DNA from: JBFLYH01 sp964630235
GTDB taxonomy: Bacteria > Oederibacteriota > JAAXVQ01 > JAUVAV01
Direction: 5' to 3'
Length of the DNA: 64,000 nt
Assembly: GCA_964630235.1 (NCBI GenBank)
Contig: CAZVUO010000005.1
Coordinates: forward strand, 186,001 to 250,000
The notes below the pieces were generated by a model. The model saw nothing but the letters and a program-made list of their open reading frames with translations, was not told the DNA's origin and did no database searches. Positions 60,861 through 64,000 of the stretch are shown one piece after another. Within the stretch, counting starts at the first letter, position 1. Each line of letters starts with the position of its first letter. Made by a program: the position numbers and the translations under genes.

Positions 60861-62259
60861 CCTGAACCGTGCCCGCATGCCGGAGCAGGAGCCCTCGGAG
60901 CGGCGCCGTAATTTCCAGGAAGTCAACCTCGGGCTCACCCTGGAGGCCGCCCGCCAGGAAGCCGCGCGCTGTCTGTACTGCAAGCGGCCGACCTGCATTG
61001 ACGGCTGCCCGGTCCACATCAACATCCCTTCTTTTCTCGCCGCCCTCAAGGACGGCGACCCGAGCGCCGCGGCCCAGCGCATCCGCCAGGACAACAGCCT
61101 GCCCGCGATCTGCGGCCGCGTCTGCCCCCAGGAAAGCCAGTGCGAGCTGACCTGCGTGCTGAACAAAAAAGGCGCGCCCATCGCCATCGGCGCGCTGGAG
61201 CGGTTCGTGGGCGACCACGCGCTGGCTGAATGCCTGGCCTCGGAGTGCCTGATTACCGACCGTCCGGAAAAGATCGCGGTGGTGGGCAGCGGCCCTTCGG
61301 GCCTGACCTGCGCCGGCGAGCTGCGCAAGCTCGGCTACCAGGTCACGGTCTTCGAAGCCCTGCACGCGCTCGGCGGCGTGCTGACCTACGGCATCCCCGA
61401 ATTCCGCCTGCCCAAGGAGAACGTGGTGCAGCCGGAGATTGATACGCTTCGCGCCCTGGGCGTCCAGTTCGTCACCAACGCGGTGATCGGCCGCCTGGCC
61501 ACGATCAACGAACTTCTCGCGGAAAAAGGGTTCGCGGCCGTCTATGTCGCCACAGGCGCGGGCTACCCGCAATTTATGGGCATTCCGGGCGAGGACCTTA
61601 ATTATGTTTATTCCGCGAACGAGTTTTTAACCCGCATCAATTTAATGGAAGCTTTTCGCGGCGCTTCCGCGGCCACGCCCGTGCATGTGGGCCGCAGGGT
61701 CGGGGTCATCGGCGGCGGCAATACCGCCTTGGATTCCGCGCGTTCGGCTCTTCGGCTGCCCGGCGTCCAGGAGGTTCACCTGATCTACCGGCGCTCGGAG
61801 CAGGAAATGCCCGCGCGCATCGAGGAAGTGAAGCACGCCCGCGAGGAGGGGATTCAGTTCCACATGCTCACCGCGCCCGTGGCGTTCCTGGGCACGGACC
61901 AGGGCGCGCTCCGCGCGGCCCGGTGCGTGCAGATGACTCTGGGCGAGCCCGACGCCTCGGGCCGCAGGCGTCCCATTCCCAAGGCTGGCAGCGAATACGA
62001 TGTGGAACTGGATTCGGCCGTGATCGCCATCGGCACGCAAGCCAATCCGATCATCGCGCAAACCACGCAGGGGCTCGGCCTGACCAATAAGGGTTACATC
62101 CAGGCCGATGAACAGGGAAGAACCTCCTTGCCACGCGTTTACGCGGGCGGTGACATTGTCAGCGGCGCTGCCACGGTCATTCTGGCCATGGGCGCTGGCC
62201 GGACTGCCGCACAAACCATTCACGCGGACCTGATGAGCCAAGTCGCGGTCAAGGCCTAA
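60850..62259 (+). CDS. nfnB: NfnB / GltA-type glutamate synthase small-subunit-like flavoprotein
   Basis: A 469-residue protein. Two N-terminal [4Fe-4S] motifs (CLYCKRPTCIDGCPVHINIP and CGRVCPQESQC) precede the FAD-binding GSGPSGLTCAGELRKLGY and the nucleotide-binding IGGGNTALDSARSA. GGDIVSGAATVILAMGAGR closes the fold. Alone it could be called glutamate synthase small subunit (gltA), but the overlapping nfnA argues for the NfnAB bifurcating complex that equilibrates NADH, NADPH and ferredoxin. This would connect to the hydrogenase at 6.8-19.7 kb. Confidence 0.92.
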   Translation: MPLDLNRARMPEQEPSERRRNFQEVNLGLTLEAARQEAARCLYCKRPTCIDGCPVHINIPSFLAALKDGDPSAAAQRIRQDNSLPAICGRVCPQESQCELTCVLNKKGAPIAIGALERFVGDHALAECLASECLITDRPEKIAVVGSGPSGLTCAGELRKLGYQVTVFEALHALGGVLTYGIPEFRLPKENVVQPEIDTLRALGVQFVTNAVIGRLATINELLAEKGFAAVYVATGAGYPQFMGIPGEDLNYVYSANEFLTRINLMEAFRGASAATPVHVGRRVGVIGGGNTALDSARSALRLPGVQEVHLIYRRSEQEMPARIEEVKHAREEGIQFHMLTAPVAFLGTDQGALRAARCVQMTLGEPDASGRRRPIPKAGSEYDVELDSAVIAIGTQANPIIAQTTQGLGLTNKGYIQADEQGRTSLPRVYAGGDIVSGAATVILAMGAGRTAAQTIHADLMSQVAVKA

Positions 62260-62269
62260 TAAAAGCTGT

Positions 62270-62287
62270 AAGAAAATGGTTTTTCTT
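62270..62287 (+). terminator. possible A-T hairpin terminator after nfnB
   Basis: AAGAAAA (62270-62276) pairs with TTTTCTT (62281-62287) around a four-base loop, followed by further T residues. All pairs but one are A-T, so it is weak. Confidence 0.3.
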
Positions 62288-62483
62288 TTAATTTCCAGTC
62301 TTTTTCTTCCTCTGGTTTAATTGCTTTTGCGATTCTCGGATTTTCAGCAAACCCCTTAATTTTAAATCGTATTTACAATCAAAAAATTTCACCGAATTAC
62401 CATTAGTTATTGCCAATGCTGTGCCGAAATGAAACAAATATCAAATTAAATTAGAAAATATAAGGCTTTTCTTGCACCTCAAG

Positions 62484-62512
62484 TTGTTTTTGTTTTTTTA
62501 TTATGCTATATT
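62484..62512 (+). promoter_or_regulatory. promoter of the large exported protein gene
   Basis: TTGTTT (62484-62489), a 17-base spacer and an extended -10 TGC-TATATT (hexamer 62507-62512). The start codon is 37 bases further on. The gap from 62260 to 62548 is A+T-rich and contains nothing else I recognise. Confidence 0.45.
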
Positions 62513-62548
62513 TTCATTACCTTACTTCCACGGGGTACAGAGAGATCA

Positions 62549-64000
62549 ATGCCTCATTCATCAGGCTTTATCTTCAACCGGCGAAATCCTCCGCGTTTTG
62601 TTAAATGGCAACGCGTGATTACGATGGTAATCTCCGTCACTTTCGTACTGCCGCATATCGTTTGGGCCTTCGAACCCGGCACCTTCTCCACCTCCGGGCA
62701 GTTCACGTTCCAAAACCAGATCATTGAAATCCCCGAAACCTGCGCGTCAATCGCCGATTCCTTTCCGGGAAAGGGCGACCGGCTGGTCATTCACATTCAG
62801 GACCTGCACTGCAATTACGAGGTCCAAACCCATATCGCCAAACTCCTGGAGCAATTGACCGGCCGGCAGCGCATCCGCCTGATGGGGATCGAGGGAGCCA
62901 GCCTGCCGGTCAACCTGACCAAGCTTTCCACTTTTCCCCAACGGCAAATCAAGCAACAGGTCGGGGAGTATTTTCTCCGCCAGGGCCAAATGTCCGGAGC
63001 GGAATTTTTCGCCGCCACGGGCGGGCCGGGCCTCAGCCTGCAAGGCGTGGAGGATCCGGACCGCTATCAGGCCAGCCGGGACTGTGTGGCCGGATTCTTA
63101 TCCGACGAAACCAGCGGCCGTTTGCTGGACCTGCGTGAAGCACTCGAAGAAACCAAGCCGCTGGTCTATTCCAGCCGCCTTGTAAAACTGGACGCGGAAC
63201 GCACGGCCTTCCGCAAGGGACGCCTCGCCCTCCTGCCGTACGCCGTCCGCCTGGCAGACCGCGCGCAGGAACAGCATGTGGCGCTGGACTCCTATCCCGC
63301 CCTGCAGGCTTTCGTGTCCCGGCGCCAGAATGTTTTTCCCGCCGATGTGGATCCAGACCGCTTGTTCGCGGAAATGGAACTGCTGGAAGACAACGTGCGG
63401 GCGCCCTGGCTTGCCACCGAAGAAGCGAAAACCCTGGATGGATTGCTCCGGCGGCTGGACCTGCTCGAAAAACTGCTGAACGTTTCCGCCTCGCCCGACG
63501 AACTGGCCGCGTTCCGCGCCCATCCGGAGCGCTTGCGGATTGCGGTTTTCCTGGACTTCCTCCGGCGCTATCCCGTGGCCGAGGACCTGGACCCGGACCT
63601 GACCCAGCTTGACCGGCAGCTGGAGCAGGTGGATTATTTCTACCGCCACGCGGACCAGCGGAGCGAAGATTTTGTTTTGAACCTGCTCCGGCACATGGAC
63701 CGCCGGCAAGTCTCCACCGCGCTTTTAACCACCGGCGGCTACCACACGCCCCAGGTTCTGGCCGGATTGCGCCGGGCCGGGGTCGGTTATCTTTCGCTCA
63801 AACCCCGCCTGCTCCATCCGGACCAGGTCAATCCCTATTTCGCCCTGTTGCGCAACCGGACCACCCCTTTGGAAAAACTGTTCGCCCAGAACCAGGAAAA
63901 GATCGCCCTCGCCCCGCTGCTCGCCCAGTGGCAGGACGCGGAGCAGATCGTGGACGAAAACCGTCTCCCGCGCGAAACGCGCGTCACCTACCAGATCATT
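62549..64000 (+). CDS. N-terminal part of a large exported protein (3' truncated)
   Basis: An ATG at 62549, preceded by AGAGAG, opens a frame that stays free of stops for 484 codons to the end of the window. A basic leader (residues 1-21) and a hydrophobic segment (about 24-40, ending IVWAF) form a signal sequence. The mature part contains VIHIQDLHCNYEVQTHIAKL near residues 84-103, IRLMGIEGAS, and later LLTTGGYHTPQVL near residues 393-405. Asp/His in QDLHCN and His in GGYH could be metal ligands of a ChaN/TraB-like or nuclease-like fold, but I cannot assign it. Long proteins opening with this HIQDxHCN motif are, as I recall, common in Omnitrophota. The C-terminal part is missing. Confidence 0.75.
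   Translation, partial: MPHSSGFIFNRRNPPRFVKWQRVITMVISVTFVLPHIVWAFEPGTFSTSGQFTFQNQIIEIPETCASIADSFPGKGDRLVIHIQDLHCNYEVQTHIAKLLEQLTGRQRIRLMGIEGASLPVNLTKLSTFPQRQIKQQVGEYFLRQGQMSGAEFFAATGGPGLSLQGVEDPDRYQASRDCVAGFLSDETSGRLLDLREALEETKPLVYSSRLVKLDAERTAFRKGRLALLPYAVRLADRAQEQHVALDSYPALQAFVSRRQNVFPADVDPDRLFAEMELLEDNVRAPWLATEEAKTLDGLLRRLDLLEKLLNVSASPDELAAFRAHPERLRIAVFLDFLRRYPVAEDLDPDLTQLDRQLEQVDYFYRHADQRSEDFVLNLLRHMDRRQVSTALLTTGGYHTPQVLAGLRRAGVGYLSLKPRLLHPDQVNPYFALLRNRTTPLEKLFAQNQEKIALAPLLAQWQDAEQIVDENRLPRETRVTYQII

Noticed and set aside
60850..62259. Stand-alone glutamate synthase small subunit
   Set aside because: The gene overlaps nfnA and no glutamate synthase large subunit is nearby, so NfnB is the better reading, though family annotation overlaps.

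Overview
The window is a bacterial chromosome segment, mostly G+C-rich with tightly packed genes. The mixture seen here suggests an anaerobic, Gram-negative-type member of a candidate phylum: a group 4 [NiFe] hydrogenase fused to Mrp-type antiporter subunits, NfnAB, GTP-dependent PEP carboxykinase, outer-membrane beta-barrel and lipoprotein genes, many exported TPR/HEAT proteins, and the start of a very long protein at the right end. My best guess is Omnitrophota. That is an inference from gene content and from the style of the last open reading frame; no rRNA or tRNA gene is present to test it.

Layout. 1-6707 (+): end of an unknown gene, miaB, a TPR-SPOR protein, mutS and an MFS transporter. 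6828-25465 (-): one run of 24 genes. In transcription order these are hypA, hypB, hypF, hypC, hypD, hypE; then hydB-like and hydG-like diaphorase subunits; a four-cluster ferredoxin-like protein; the NuoH-, NuoB-, NuoC- and NuoD-like hydrogenase core; a NuoL-like pump; a DUF4040/MbhDE-like subunit; MrpB-C-D-E-F-G; a NuoI-like ferredoxin; a HycI-type protease; and a rubrerythrin-like diiron protein. 25466-27052: a 1.6 kb A+T-rich stretch without genes that carries REP-like palindromes. 27053-36230 (+): a chemoreceptor-like protein, a STAS protein, an MBL-fold hydrolase, a membrane-associated exported protein, a GT39-like glycosyltransferase with TPRs, mutL, miaA and a UbiA prenyltransferase. 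36250-39320 (-): zapA, a coiled-coil protein and pheT. 39536-49353 (+): malQ, exported and HEAT proteins, RNase D, a glutaredoxin plus ferredoxin-thioredoxin-reductase/rubredoxin pair, a BamE-like lipoprotein, a GH99-like protein and a TPR protein. 49364-50128 (-): an LEA14-like lipoprotein. 50342-62259 (+): an ECF sigma/anti-sigma pair, prfB with its programmed frameshift, sppA, a peptidase-propeller-barrel fusion, pckG and nfnAB. 62549-64000 (+): the N-terminal part of a large exported protein that runs off the window.

How it fits together. The hydrogenase locus encodes an apparently complete machine: an electron-input module (HydG flavoprotein, HydB and two polyferredoxins), the [NiFe] catalytic module with all four nickel-ligand cysteines, a membrane arm built from NuoH/NuoL/Mrp subunits that should exchange H+ and Na+, and its own maturation proteins (HypA-F plus the endoprotease). 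NfnAB elsewhere in the window can connect NADH, NADPH and ferredoxin pools with it. The tRNA-A37 modification genes miaA and miaB and the mismatch-repair genes mutS and mutL all lie in the window, but each pair is split across two operons.

Base composition changes sharply at the hypF/hypB junction and again inside mutL, so the segment between about 24.4 and 35.2 kb looks like a compositional mosaic.
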